A stretch of 64,000 nucleotides of DNA from Aphrocallistes beatrix (GCA_963281255.1 OY725490.1:3658001-3722000); one strand, 5' to 3'; counted from the stretch's first letter, positions 22,162-33,480 are shown. The notes: generated by a model from the letters alone, not told the origin. Numbers and translations: made by a program.

Positions 22162-23731
22162 TAAATAGGTTCTAGAGAAATATTAGTTGAACTCACATTG
22201 ATGTACTTGAAAGATAGTGATAATCGTGTACGAATATTTCGAAGTTAATTGTGTTAACTGTGAAATATTCAATTGGAGCATCTTACAGAAACTTGTTTCT
22301 ACCTCATCGAATTACTTTCTCGCAAATAAAGTCAAGAATTATAATTCTCTAGTTCTTTCGAAAGTTGTAGAAAAGCTTAAATTAAATTAATTTTCTTAAT
22401 TATTAGTTCACTTCTGTATTTCCTACTATGTTTATTTGTAATACTTTGTTATTTTTGGGTTTTTTTCTATTTATAGTAAATACCCCGAATTTTTATGGCT
22501 TCCCCGCCCAAAATGGCTTAAACAGGAAATGACGCGACATATTCCAGGGCAACGGAGGGTTTTAATAAGTAGGCTAAGATCCAAATCATTGCTCCATCGA
22601 TGGTTAGAATAGCTGTAGATCGATATTTCAGCATCTAAGACTTTAAAATTTTCTGGGGGATCACCTTATTTGCTCGCTTCGCTCGTACAGGACCCCCCAA
22701 TCCAAAATCCTGGCTACTACATTAACGCTAGTCTTCTAATTCTGGGACAGTCGAATTTAAGTTAGCCTCAAAAATTAAAATCTCTGGAGCCGCCACTGCC
22801 CATTATATGCTCAACAGTTACAGGTGTCATAATTCCTTGGGTTTTGCTTGTAGTTTATAATTATACCATAACAAAATATCGAATTTACTGACCTATTAAT
22901 ACTTTGTAAAGGAACCAGGATTGTATTTTCATTCTAAATCAAAATTCATAATTTAGGAGAATTGACAGGTTGTGGCGCTTCTAACTTTGCAAATAAAGGC
23001 ATATGGCACACCACCTTATCTCTTTGGGAAGCCGTGATCTACAGCATCACCCTAGACTTCCCAATTCAATTTGAGATATGCAGGCAGATTCCAGACTCCT
23101 TAAATGGTTACGATTTTCGGTCTCACGGGGTACAATAAGGACTGTTATCAAAATTATTCAAGGAACGTTGGTGGTCTCAAAAAGGACAGATTGTTCTGGC
23201 TTCTTCCTTAACAGAAATTCAGGTCTTAAACACCAAAATTAGAGAATAATAAGTTAGCTATTAGATAAGGTGCAGCCCCCGCGCATGATTTATGGAGAAA
23301 TTTCGGGGGTATTTTCTCGCAGCCTTATTGATTGTGACAAACTATGACATAGGGAGAGGATTTTAGGATTTCTGCGTTATGTCACGATTGAACGGCCCCT
23401 TGTATGATGGGAACTCGAGTACAAATAATTCTTCCTCCCAAGTTGGTTTAAATTGTCGACATTCGTCCTGTCGGATCCCAAATATCTACCGGACCCGGAA
23501 GGTTGTGGGGTTGCAACCTCTTAAAAATTATTAAAATTCGAAGTGGTTCATAACTAGCAAAACACAACACTTACTCAATGCATACAAGCCTATGTCGTTA
23601 GATAGTGCTGCACTGGTGCGCACGTTGTTTGTAGCACAGGCGCATACTTCTGTAGAATTTGTTTTTTGGTTGATTTTACATTCCTTTAAACCCAACCCAA
23701 CACCCTCCATAGATCCGTCCAGCGTCGGAAA
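22162..23731. other. Noncoding interval with minor TE debris
   Basis: A short stretch at 22640-22800 (GGGGGATCACC..., GGAGCCGCCACTGCC) resembles hAT-type termini. The rest shows no gene. A 60-codon frame at 23592-23774 runs into the palindrome and is not credible. Confidence 0.4.
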
Positions 23732-23891
23732 TTTGGTACCTATAGTTAGTTACTGGTTTAGTATACGCGTATAGAATGTTAATATTTGAGGACTTAATCA
23801 TTAAGTCCTCAAATATTAACATTCTATACGCGTATACTAAACCAGTAACTAACTTTAGGTACCAAAGGTCAGATTAAGTCTTAATCTGACC
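23732..23891. repeat. Two abutting near-perfect palindromes
   Basis: Arms 23732-23798 and 23800-23866 (67 bp) are inverted copies with a single-base centre at 23799 and one visible mismatch near the outer ends. Immediately next to it, 23867-23878 and 23880-23891 form a second palindrome of 12-bp arms, again around one base. No terminal repeat words or target duplication are evident. Confidence 0.85.
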
Positions 23892-24083
23892 TCTGAAAAT
23901 ATATAGCATATAGAAGTGAAATTTTTCTGTCTGTTACGTTCCAACTAGAACAAGACAAATTGAAAGAATTTGGTTCACTGACATTGGAAACACCCGAAAA
24001 AATGGTTGATTTTTTTCGTGTTAATCTTCAATTTTTTTTGTGGCCACTTTTATGCGATCTCGTTTAACTTTATTGGTTCTGAT

Positions 24084-24619
24084 CAGGGTTGAAACCGAAT
24101 AGTTGATTATTCGGTTTAACCAAATATTATTTGCAAATAATTGATATTTGGTTTGTAACCAAATATCATTATTTGGTATTCGGTTGAGAACCAAATAATT
24201 TGGTCAACCGAATAATTTGGTCAACCAAATAATTTGGTCAACCGAATAATTTGGTCAACCAAATAATTTGGTCAACCGAATAATTTGGTCAACTGAATAT
24301 TTAGCCAAACAAATAATTTGCATGCTTTCCCAACACAATAATCACATATTCTTACAAGAAGTGGTCCGAACACAAATAAATATAATAGGCTTACTTATAC
24401 TTGAATATATTTTTGTATAAATATTTATATAAACATTTATGCAAAAATATAATCAAGTATTATTTGGTTGACCAAATTATTCGGTTGACCAAATTATTTG
24501 GTTGACCAAATATTCGGTTGACCAAATTATTCGGTTTGACCATTATTCGGTTAACCAAATTATTTGGTCTACCCATTATTCGGTTAAATTGGTATTTGGT
24601 TGAAGCGGTTTCAACCTTG
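24084..24619. mobile_element. hAT-type MITE with arrayed AACCAAATAATTTGGTC arms
   Basis: The ends are CAGGGTTGAAACCG and CGGTTTCAACCTTG, flanked by the exact 8-bp duplication GTTCTGAT (24076-24083 and 24620-24627). The left arm (24100-24310) and right arm (24455-24600) are tandem runs of TTTGGTCAACCGAATAA and its complement. The centre is AT-rich and noncoding. Confidence 0.8.
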
Positions 24620-24686
24620 GTTCTGATATACATTTATGTAACTCAAAATCTTTAGTTCTAGCATATAACAGTTCCCATAGGTTAGG

Positions 24687-25154
24687 ATGAACTCTCTAAA
24701 GTCTGAAGTTATGGATGATAAACCTGTCGAAACCCCTGAATTTGTACAGAAAAGTATTCCGGAATTGATCGAAAAATGCATCTTGAGTAAAAGCTTTTCG
24801 TATTTTCCTTACAGTAAGTTTAGAGTTGGAGCTGCTGTCCTCACCCGCGATGGCAAGATATACGGCGGGTGTAGTGTTGACAACGCTAGCTATGGGTTAA
24901 CGCTATGTGCTGAGAGATGTGCCATAGCAAAAGCAGTAAGTAGTGGCTATCGAGAATTTGCAGCAATCGCTATCACTTCTGACATCAAAGACGGGTTTGT
25001 GACACCATGTGGTGATTGTAGGCAATTCATTATAGAGTTTGGTGATTGTCTCGTGATATTAGTAAACTCTGACAAAAAATACAAAATCTGTAGTATTTTG
25101 GATCTTCTCTCTTTCTCATTCTCTTCAGATGATTTGAAAAAACATCGAATCTAA
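24687..25154 (+). CDS. CDA: Cytidine deaminase
   Basis: The 155-residue product is a full-length single-domain cytidine deaminase of pyrimidine salvage, converting cytidine/deoxycytidine to uridine forms in the cytosol. Zinc ligands and catalytic glutamate are in place: C74-A-E76 and P107-CGDC-111, with N66 in the substrate loop. Animal enzymes are homotetramers of about 146 residues, so only a short N-terminal extension is unusual; M9 is an alternative start. No intron is present. Its promoter directly abuts the hAT MITE, which ends 67 bp upstream. Confidence 0.93.
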   Translation: MNSLKSEVMDDKPVETPEFVQKSIPELIEKCILSKSFSYFPYSKFRVGAAVLTRDGKIYGGCSVDNASYGLTLCAERCAIAKAVSSGYREFAAIAITSDIKDGFVTPCGDCRQFIIEFGDCLVILVNSDKKYKICSILDLLSFSFSSDDLKKHRI

Positions 25155-26577
25155 TCACTTTTACGTTTCTACAGGATCGTCTCTTTATTATTCTCTTAGT
25201 ACTAATAGTGAACCCTATTCGTAGTGTTCCTTCAAATTGATTTGCAATAAAGCTATTTTTATCTATCGATTGTTTATGTGATTTAATTATATACATAAAC
25301 AAATAACAAATGGTCTCGTATAGGATTCCCATGTCGTTCCGAGTTAATTAAGTTCCTGAGAATTTATTGCGAATTGCAAATCCGAAATACGCGATTATCT
25401 AACTTAAATACTCGGTGCTAAAATCAGCGAACGGTTAGTCGTGAACTGCGTTGGCTGCCTGTAACGATGATACTATTGTTTTCCCTAATTGCAGATAGAA
25501 ATAGGGATTCCAAGTACATATATTAAGGTTGAAATATGAGCACATTTTAACATCTGAGGTTGTAGCTCAAAATTATACGTAAGTCAACACATTATTGTGC
25601 AACGGGCATACTTTGGACCAATTTTGGCGATTTTCTGACCTGTTTTAATATCAAAATAGCTGCTGTCTAATTAGTACGATTAGTTGGTAGACCACTCAGT
25701 AATACAATGAATTCTACCTTTTTTTTACTTTTTAAATTTTTGTCGGTTTTGTTAACTTTAGGCAAAGTTATTCGAAGGCGGTATCCTTAAATAAATGTTA
25801 AGAACAACGTATTCATTAAATTAAGTTCTAAAACTTCATGCACCTAAGTTCTAGAATATGTATGTACTTTTAATTATACTTATGTATGTATATATTATTG
25901 CTGTCAAGGGCGTAGGGAGAGGGGAGTAGCTGCCCTTCCTGACTGGATAAAGTCTGAATATATATTTATTAAATCATAAAATAATTGGTGAGAGGGGAGC
26001 GTTATCGGAGGTAATTTGTATTTATAGAACCTCAAAATTATATGAATCTGACTAAATTGTGGGATAAATTGTTGTTAGCTTCCAGGGGCAAAGCCCCTGG
26101 ACCACACACTGGGAAGCTTACAGCCTCCCAGACCCCCCAACTGGTTGATATGCCCCCTATAAAAATTCCCGGCTACGCCCATGATTACTGTCTATTATTC
26201 TGCAAGGAGTTAGAAGACACCATTAAATGTTTGTTTTCTACTTGTACTAGAAATTCATTAGTAATCGTAGTTTTTGCATCCACGTTGTAATCGTGTTGCA
26301 GGGAAGTTCTGTGAAGAAAGCCCCTTCTGCTTTTAGAATTCACTAGTATGAATTACACAATGTGTAATCATTTAAATGACTTTGCACGTTGTACATACTA
26401 TACATATAATTAAGTGGAATATCTGCTTACATGGAAATGATGTGTTGGATATACTTGTACAAGTATTATGAACTTAATAAATGCTGATTACATTATAATA
26501 GCATTACCGACTCACAGTTTGAGAGACCTAAAGACTTTCGATGAACGAGTATATATACGGGTACATATGGTTAATTA
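25155..26577. other. Noncoding interval with a GGGCGTAG-ended MITE
   Basis: At 25906-26181 a 276-bp element has ends AAGGGCGTAG and CTACGCCC, like the larger hAT element at 15954. It contains the hairpin CCAGGGGCAAAGCCCCTGG. AATAAA words around 25240 fit the deaminase 3' end. The remaining DNA shows nothing. Confidence 0.5.
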
Positions 26578-27789
26578 ATGATAATAAATAGCTCAATGAA
26601 CACAACAATTCCAAGTGTCCCTCTCTTCATTACTGATATCCTGACAGTAAATATTTACATTAATTATTTTTGTGATCCACTTATCTTTTTCAATGGATTT
26701 TGCATGTTTTCCTTGTCTATGGTTTGGAGTGTACATTTACTATACACACTAATGAAGGATCATCGCATTTTGAAAAATGCTAAAAAAACACAAAACTCAA
26801 TGTGTGAACATGTTTTTAATAAAATTCTAAAAGAAGCAACTATACGACGTTCAAGAAATCTGTTTTTCCTCTTCGTTTGCTTGATTGAAGGTTTATTATT
26901 CATTATCTTCTTAATAATGTTGGTTCAGGATTTGCGAGTTCGAGGAACAAAGGACATGAATATTTTCAAGGGTGGTATAAAGGGAATAGTTTATCATAGC
27001 CCTTTTGTCTTCACGCATCAGTTTCAACATTCACTGTCATCCGTTTGGTTGAGGATTGCCATATTTTTCTTTCATTTATCAATATACTGCATCATAACAT
27101 TAGTACGTCTCCTCACAGAATATATGTGTTCCGTCTATGGATATTTTGAAACTAAGCCATTCCTACTTGCAAAATTGTTACTTTCGTTTGGAATAGTGTC
27201 AATAATTGGGTTTATTGCAATCTTTCGCCAGTTAGAACCCTTTGCTAGACTTGCGATCTCAATTGGTGTCATCTATCAATTCATTTTACTCTTTATTTCC
27301 ACAAAAAAGTTGAGAAGGTTGCTTTACAAGAGACTTTTTGATGCACAGAACTTTGAATCTCAGGCATTCTACAAGATCAATTATTTCAAAAGAGTCTTTT
27401 GGAACTACAAGTATGCTTCAGCTCTCTTATTAATTTCGTTATTTTTACAAGTAATTGGGTTTTCCGTCTTATCAATTCATCCCATTATAATGATGTCTGT
27501 TTATTGGCCACATAAATGGTTGGACGCAATACTGTATGGATTACAATTACATGAATTCTACTATCCAATCCCTCGGGCTTACGACCTTATAATCGCTTCC
27601 ATTACTCAGTTATTATTGACATTAGGTACAGCTTTACAAATCTTGCCTTTCATTTTGGTATCCATCCGGCTAGGCTATATTAGTACCAAAAATCACATTT
27701 TCAGAAAAGATGTGGTGATGAATCAAAATTTTATCAAAGCTCAATTACGAAGAAACAACAATGCGTACTTGAGGAACCATTTTAGCTAA
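26578..27789 (+). CDS. Unrecognised seven-transmembrane protein
   Basis: I do not recognise this 403-residue intronless product. It has seven strong hydrophobic segments at about 36-57, 96-119, 157-182, 199-222, 226-248, 283-311 and 344-372. The N terminus is short and extracellular-like with N-glycosylation sites (NSS, NTT), and a basic tail of about 30 residues rich in Arg/Asn follows TM7. Lys/Arg-rich loops follow TM1, TM5 and TM7, consistent with an outside N terminus. The number and order fit a G-protein-coupled receptor or a chemoreceptor-like protein, but I see no DRY, NPxxY or other diagnostic motif. M7 (26596) is an alternative start. The long open frame, normal codon structure and lack of repeats argue for a real gene. 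Confidence 0.7.
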   Translation: MIINSSMNTTIPSVPLFITDILTVNIYINYFCDPLIFFNGFCMFSLSMVWSVHLLYTLMKDHRILKNAKKTQNSMCEHVFNKILKEATIRRSRNLFFLFVCLIEGLLFIIFLIMLVQDLRVRGTKDMNIFKGGIKGIVYHSPFVFTHQFQHSLSSVWLRIAIFFFHLSIYCIITLVRLLTEYMCSVYGYFETKPFLLAKLLLSFGIVSIIGFIAIFRQLEPFARLAISIGVIYQFILLFISTKKLRRLLYKRLFDAQNFESQAFYKINYFKRVFWNYKYASALLLISLFLQVIGFSVLSIHPIIMMSVYWPHKWLDAILYGLQLHEFYYPIPRAYDLIIASITQLLLTLGTALQILPFILVSIRLGYISTKNHIFRKDVVMNQNFIKAQLRRNNNAYLRNHFS

Positions 27790-28262
27790 TACATAATTTC
27801 TACTCAATATTATACTATTTATTTATATTGTTCTTACTATTAATACATGAGAAATGTGTATGTTCTAAATTTAATATTAATAAATGACAGAATAAAATTG
27901 TGGCATATTGGAATTTGTCCAGGGTTTCATGAAGTCGAAACTAGATTTTTAGTGCAGCTCCTAGTATAGAGATGCCTTGTATCATATCAACGTGTAACGT
28001 CCGTACTTACGTCCGCTCGCTCCTTGAAATTTTATTAGACCAAATTGCACCAAATTTGACCATGTATTCCTTATATGGTGGAGATTTTAATCTGATTGCA
28101 AATTCTGCAAAATGTATTAGCGAATCAGAATCCAGGGATTTAACATGACTAATAGGGATTAGATCTAAGTCCATGCATATAAATGAATCATAATGATTCC
28201 CTGAACTTAAAATCTGATCGGTTGACATGGAAAACAATGTTTTCAACGCAATTAAGGATGCA
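27790..28262. repeat. Gene 3' flank and a copy of the GTGCAGCTCC element
   Basis: AATAAA at about 27880 is a likely polyadenylation signal for the membrane protein. From 27950 the sequence repeats the 10806 family (GTGCAGCTCCTAGT, later CTGAACTTAAAATCTGATC and CAATTAAGGATGCATACG). Confidence 0.5.
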
Positions 28263-28800
28263 TACGAGGGACGTTTGAAAAGTTCTCGGTCTAACATGGA
28301 AAAACACAAGCCAATGACTTAATTTTTTGAGTGTTTAAAGATTACTATTTTCTATGTTGATATAACAAGTTCAAAGTCAATTGTTAGATAATTTTATTTT
28401 GATCTATTTTATTCAGTTAGTGGGTCTTAGCTTCTGCAAAAATGGATAAATTTGGGGATCGTGCAATCATTTGTATTTGAAGGGCTTGTCGCCTAAGGAA
28501 ATCTACGAGGGTATGATAACCGCACTTCTCGAGATAATGGCCTTTCTTATAACACTGTCAAAAAGTGGACAGCAGAATTCAAACGTGGAAGAGAGAGTCT
28601 GGAAGACGATCCCCATTCAAGACGACCTCTTACAGCGAGCACGCCAGAGATGGTCTACAAATCCACGATTTCATTTTGGTAGACGAACGCATTACGTGCG
28701 CTACATTGCCAATGAAGAGGGGATTCCCTGCCACCCCTGCATTCAGCGTGAGCCAAAGGAACAATCAAAACAGTGGGTGCACTATGAGTCACAAGCATGA
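28263..28800 (+). pseudogene. mariner transposase 5' remnant
   Basis: The end TACGAGGGACGTTTGAAAAG is a typical mariner terminus next to TA. From 28442 broken frames encode MDKFGDRAIIC, then LKGLSPKEIYEGM, then VKKW.AEFKRGRESLEDDP-like sequence and ITVRYIANEEGI, all matching the N-terminal helix-turn-helix of mariner transposases. The catalytic D,D34D domain and 3' terminus are absent. Several frameshifts make it nonfunctional. Confidence 0.75.
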
Positions 28801-29071
28801 GTTCAAATAAACATAAATCAACACTACATGATCATTAAGTAGGATTTCTTGAATGCGGAATTGCCCAAACATGCCAAAGTGGCATGGGCTTAATTATGGT
28901 CAAGGAGACACCGTAAAATTCAAAACCACCAAAAAGTTACATACTTTTCAAATTTCTCGGGGTTTGACCCCCCGTGGTGCTGGACTATTAGGTATTTTCC
29001 GAACAACAACCTTAACGTTGTATGCAGTCAGGGAGTCAGAAAAGAAATTTGAGGAGGCGTGATGTAGAGTA
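28801..29071. other. Short noncoding spacer
   Basis: Contains a hairpin-like CGGGGTTTGACCCCCCG at about 28960; no gene is seen. Confidence 0.35.
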
Positions 29072-29429
29072 GTGCTCGAAATTGTCTATGGGGGTTTAGT
29101 ATTGGAAAATTGCAATGTCATTGTGGGATGAGGAGAGGTGATATACACTAACTATCAGAACTGAGGAAAGCCCCATACTAGACTATGCCATATAACAAGT
29201 TTGACCATGATTGGTACATAATTGGCTGAGAAATTAAGCGCTAAGTCGTGCTCGAAATTGTCTATGGAGATTTTGTATTGGAAAATTGCAATGTCATTGT
29301 GGGATGAGGAGAGGTGATATACACTAACTATCAGAATTGAGGAAAGCCCCATGCTAGACTATGCTATATAACAAGTTTGACCATGATTGGTACATAATTG
29401 GCTGAGAAATTAAGCGCTAAGTCGTGCTC
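29072..29429. repeat. 176-bp tandem duplication
   Basis: Two full copies (29072-29247, 29248-29423) and the first bases of a third (from 29424) share the period of 176 bp with few differences. Each starts GTGCTCGAAATTGTCTATGG and ends AAATTAAGCGCTAAGTC. Confidence 0.85.
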
Positions 29430-31054
29430 ATATCTCGCTGCTAGACTAGGGTTTGGAATCCGGATAGTAATATCCGGTTACCTAAACCATACAAATTATC
29501 CGCTATCCGGATATTAGCCTGACGGATATCCGGATTCATACAATTGATTCGTTTAAAATCGTTATAACAAATCTGATACAAATATAGATTCGTTGCTGTT
29601 GACAAGCTTCAAGCATAATACCAATAACAATGATTGTTTTGCTATAACACATTTCTATACATACTACTCGACTATCTGTCTGATTCTATCAGCTACAAGA
29701 TGACTATAAGTATATTATCAAAATATTTCCTCCAATTATATTCTACATGTCCACAATTCAAGTAAAGAAATCTGAAGTTTGGCAACATTTTTCACGACAG
29801 GGCGATTTAGCAACATGCAATATATGTAATACACAAATTTGTTGTAAGGGCGGTTGTACTAGTGCTATGCGAAATCATTGCCGCTCGAAGCACAAAATTT
29901 GTTTTAATGAGTTCCCAGAAACGGCAAAGAAGAAATGTAATAATCAATCAGAAATTCTACAGTATTATACCAAGAAGGAGTCTTTAGCAGAAATTATCTC
30001 TAGACTTACTGCGGAGGATGGATTTAGCTTCCATGGAATAGTAAGAAGTCAATTCATTAGGAGATCTTTGAATGAAAAAGGATATAGCCCACCTTTGTGC
30101 CCGAAAACTGCAGCAAGACTTGTCATTTCCTTCAGCAAAAGTATTAAAGAAAATTTGTCAAGACAAATATCAGGATTACTTCTCAAAGGAACAAGATTCA
30201 GTATTTCATTAGATGAGTATACTTCATGTCATAATCGCAGATTTATGAATATTAATTTGCATACCAAAGAATGTTTTTGGAATTTGGGTATGCAAAGGAT
30301 ATCAGGAAGTATGCCAGCTGAGAAAGTAGTTGAGATGGTTAGCCATAAACTTTTGGAATATGGTTTAGTTCTAAGCAAACATATTGTAGCAACTGTTAAT
30401 GATGGAGCCTCAGTTATGGTTAAGTATGGTAAACTGATCGAACCAGAACAACAGCTTTGTTATGCACACGGGATTCATTTAGCCGTTTGTGATTTTTTAT
30501 ATTCACCTACCTCAAGCTTTATTGAAAAGATGCCCCTTGATGAAGAGGAATTCAGTGATGATGCCATTACTGATTTAGATGGCGGTATTGATTATAGTAT
30601 TCCACCTCCATTACTTAGAGAATGGATAGAGGAAGTAATTTCTAAGGTTCGGAGAATTGTGCGTCTCTTCAAAAGATCACCGGTTAAGAATTCAATCCTC
30701 CAGAAATATGTGAGAGAAGAGAATGGCAAAGAGTTATCTCTCCTTCTTGATTGCAAAACTCGTTGGAACAGTCTGCTAGCAATGATAGATAGATTCATAT
30801 CTCTTAAAAAACCTATAAGCAAAGCATTGATCGATATTGCAGCTACAGAGAAGATTTGTCGATGCCTAAAACCAATTGAGATAGCTGTTTGTGCCTTAAG
30901 TCGTAGATATGCAACTTTGCTCTCAGCTGAAGGGGTATACCGATTTTTGATGGATCAGTTTGATAAAAATTCGTCAATTTCATTCTGTCAAGATCTGAAA
31001 TCGGCTGTAGAGAAGCGCTTTCTCGAACGAAGACAAAATAATATTGTGAATATA

Positions 31055-31648
31055 CAGGGTGTCCCATAATTATTGTCGTATGAATATTTTAAACTTCTGT
31101 TTATAGTATTCCTGGTTCGCTTTCTATATACTTTCAGTAACTTATTTGTAGTATACAGAAGAGGTATTGGAGAAAGCCTATAGTACTGCGGTGAGTCGTT
31201 CTAGGAATACAGGGGATACTTTGACCAGGAAGTTATTACCAGACATGTCTCAAACAATTTTCATGCACGACGGTGCTCCTGCACACACCGCAAATCGGAC
31301 ACAGGAATGGTGCAGGAACAACATGTCTGGTTTCTGGGCCAAAGGAATATGGCATGGCAACTCGCGGGATTTAAATCCGATAGAAAATCTGTGGAGTATT
31401 TTGCAGGAGAAGCTGAATGGGATGAAGTCCTCAACGAATCTCCAACAGTTATCGGCGAATCTCAAAATTGCCTGGGCTAATATCAACCCCTCGATCCTGG
31501 AGAATTTAGTGGCTGGGATGCCAGCTCATATTGCTAAATGCATACAATTGAATGGAGGATATATTGGTAAATAATGGTTAAGATCTGATACATTTAACCT
31601 ATAATAAGACAACATAGAAACATACGACAATAATTATGGGACACCCTG
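31055..31648 (+). mobile_element. Tc1/mariner-type insertion (internally deleted)
   Basis: The perfect 28-bp inverted ends begin CAGGGTGTCCCATAATTA, with a TA duplication at 31053-31054 and 31649-31650. At 594 bp it is too short for a whole Tc1-type element. It keeps only the C-terminal catalytic part of a transposase. Confidence 0.88.
31167..31574 (+). pseudogene. Tc1-type transposase C-terminal fragment
   Basis: Contains IFMHDGAPAHTANRTQEW (second catalytic Asp region) and the NPIENLWSILQEKL motif carrying the third catalytic residue segment. The DNA-binding domain and the first catalytic Asp are lost by internal deletion. Not functional alone. Confidence 0.85.
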
Positions 31649-32458
31649 TATATCGTTTTCTTCTTAACCCAAGTGGAATATCTGGAGTACAGACAAACAA
31701 TTCCACCCTTGTCTCAACTATTAAGAGATTATTTTTGAGATTATTTCCTAGCGAATTTTCAGATACTGAATCGCAATTCATAAACGTTGAAGGGATATTC
31801 GAGGAGAGTAATGCTGGTCAAGAAGCTCCTTGTGAAATTGTACACAACTTCACAAGCCCAGGTCTCATGCAACCTACTAACCTAATGCTGGTTGAACTTG
31901 AAAGTGCTATTCGCGAATCAACAACTACCACAAACGTCAAGATTCCCACTCAGACATTAGATCAAATTATAAGTGATGAGTTGGATCTCTTCAGAAAGAC
32001 TGGTACAAAGTCAAAAAATCTCACCTTAGTCTCGGAAGCTTTGGACACAATACCTCCAACTAGCATAGAGTCTGAAAGAGCGTTTTCGGCTGCTGGTCTC
32101 TTCATAACAAAAATACGATCTAGATTAGCTGATGATACTTTAGATAGTTTATGTTTCATCAGAAGTTATTTCAAGAATCAAAAGAATTAGACTAATATAT
32201 TACACATCATTACTTATTTTGTCATTCGTTTAGATTAATTAATGTTCGTTGAATTAGTCAATTATCTTAGGTAATACATGTGAAAGACAGAGGTATTATT
32301 TGTAGGCGGATATCCGGATATCCGGATACTCTGATGAAGAAGTATTCGGTATTCGGATATTTGTGAAAGACGGATAATTCCAAACCCTATGCTAGACCTC
32401 GCTGCTGACTTCACACTCCTCGCTGCTGACTTCACACAGTATCATATACAGGGTGGCT

Positions 32459-33480
32459 CATAAGTTCTGATACAAGCTTCATTATGTATAAAATGATTAA
32501 AGCTCAAACAATCTTGGCTATTATGATCTTTAGAGATTGTAATTCGATTATTCTCAATGATTTAATAGATTTATCGAGTCTAAGACCTGGAACTGTGTTT
32601 TGTATGGTGAGTTTTATTGGGAAAAAAAGTGTCCTGGCACGCAGCGAAAATCGAGAATCAAGATCGCTACTTCTGTAAAAAATGTCTTTATAATCGATGT
32701 CCTATGACGATTTAGCACCAGATACCTTTCATTCACCATGGAAATATTTCATAAATCCATTGATTCATTATCAGAAACGAGAGAAAGTTATTATTTCACG
32801 AGTTCAAATTAGGTACATTTTACAAAATCTCCCAAATAGCACTTCTTTTTCACATCACCAAAAATCTGATCCAAATGGTTCTCAATATGTTCTGATAGGG
32901 ATACAGACAATTCGTGACATTACAATTCGTGACATTGCTATTCGTGACTATTCAACATAGAATTGATGAATTCAATGTTAGAATGTGAGAATGAATTTCT
33001 CTCTCGGGAAGTAATTCTTTTAGTTGTCATTGTCTCTCATCTTTAATTAATCAATAAACTAGTTGAATGAAACACTTTAATCTCAACTAATGATTGTTTA
33101 CACGACTACAAGAATGTCACGAATTGTAATGTCACGAATTGTCTGTATCCCGTTCTGATATAAACATCCTATATTTCTACAAATTTAGAATATTCGAGGG
33201 GAATGTGAGAGCCAATTTTTCGTAGAATTGAAGACTCTAGAAAGATCATTTGAAAAGGAGTGGGTCCTGATACTCGATTTTCGCTGCGTGCCAGGACACA
33301 TTTTCCCCCCATAAAAATCACCATACAAAACACAGTTCCAGGTCTTAGACTGGAAAAGTCTTCTAAAATAATTGAGAATATTCGATTTAGAATCTCTAAA
33401 GACCATAATAGCTAAGATTGTTTGAGTATAAGAAATTTTGTACCTAATGAAGCTTGTCACAGAACTTATGAGCCACCCTG
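32459..33480. mobile_element. Fold-back mariner-like element with long inverted arms
   Basis: The ends CAGGGTGGCTCATAAGTTCT and complement are flanked by TA. Arms of about 220 bp (32459-32690 and 33225-33480) are diverged inverted copies; open frames in them mirror each other and are not genes. A 254-bp MITE (32898-33151) is inserted in the middle. Confidence 0.75.
32898..33151. mobile_element. 254-bp MITE, 9-bp TSD, TTCGTGACATTACAA arms
   Basis: The inverted ends start GGGATACAGACAATTCGTG and match perfectly for at least 39 bp. The direct repeat GTTCTGATA flanks it at 32889-32897 and 33152-33160. Arms repeat the word AATTCGTGACATT. It shares duplication length and design with 30-456 and 11279-11655. 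Confidence 0.88.

Larger units (their letters stand above)
29747..32190 (+). pseudogene. hAT (BED/ZBED-like) transposase disrupted by insertion
   Basis: The first part (29747-31054, 436 codons) has a BED zinc finger (about residues 10-50, CNICNTQICCKGG...HCRSKHK), then the RNase-H-like core with SLDEYTS and DGASVMV. The second part (31651-32190, 179 codons plus stop) ends in the hATC dimerisation domain (PPTSIESERAFSAAG, SRLADDTLDSLCFI). Both parts are free of stops and in the same phase across the insertion. The element was therefore probably intact when it was hit. Confidence 0.88.
29447..32389 (+). mobile_element. BED-type hAT transposon with exact 8-bp TSD, split by a Tc1-like insertion
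   Basis: The ends are TAGGGTTTGGAATCCGGATA and ...AATTCCAAACCCTA. The duplication TGCTAGAC flanks it exactly at 29439-29446 and 32390-32397. Subterminal regions on both sides are arrays of ATCCGGATA. Without the inner insertion the element would be about 2.3 kb, a normal autonomous hAT size. Confidence 0.9.

Noticed and set aside
28471..28810. Two overlapping independent small proteins
   Set aside because: Together they are frames of one decayed mariner transposase.
32484..33460. Two similar proteins on opposite strands
   Set aside because: They are translations of the two inverted arms of the same fold-back element.
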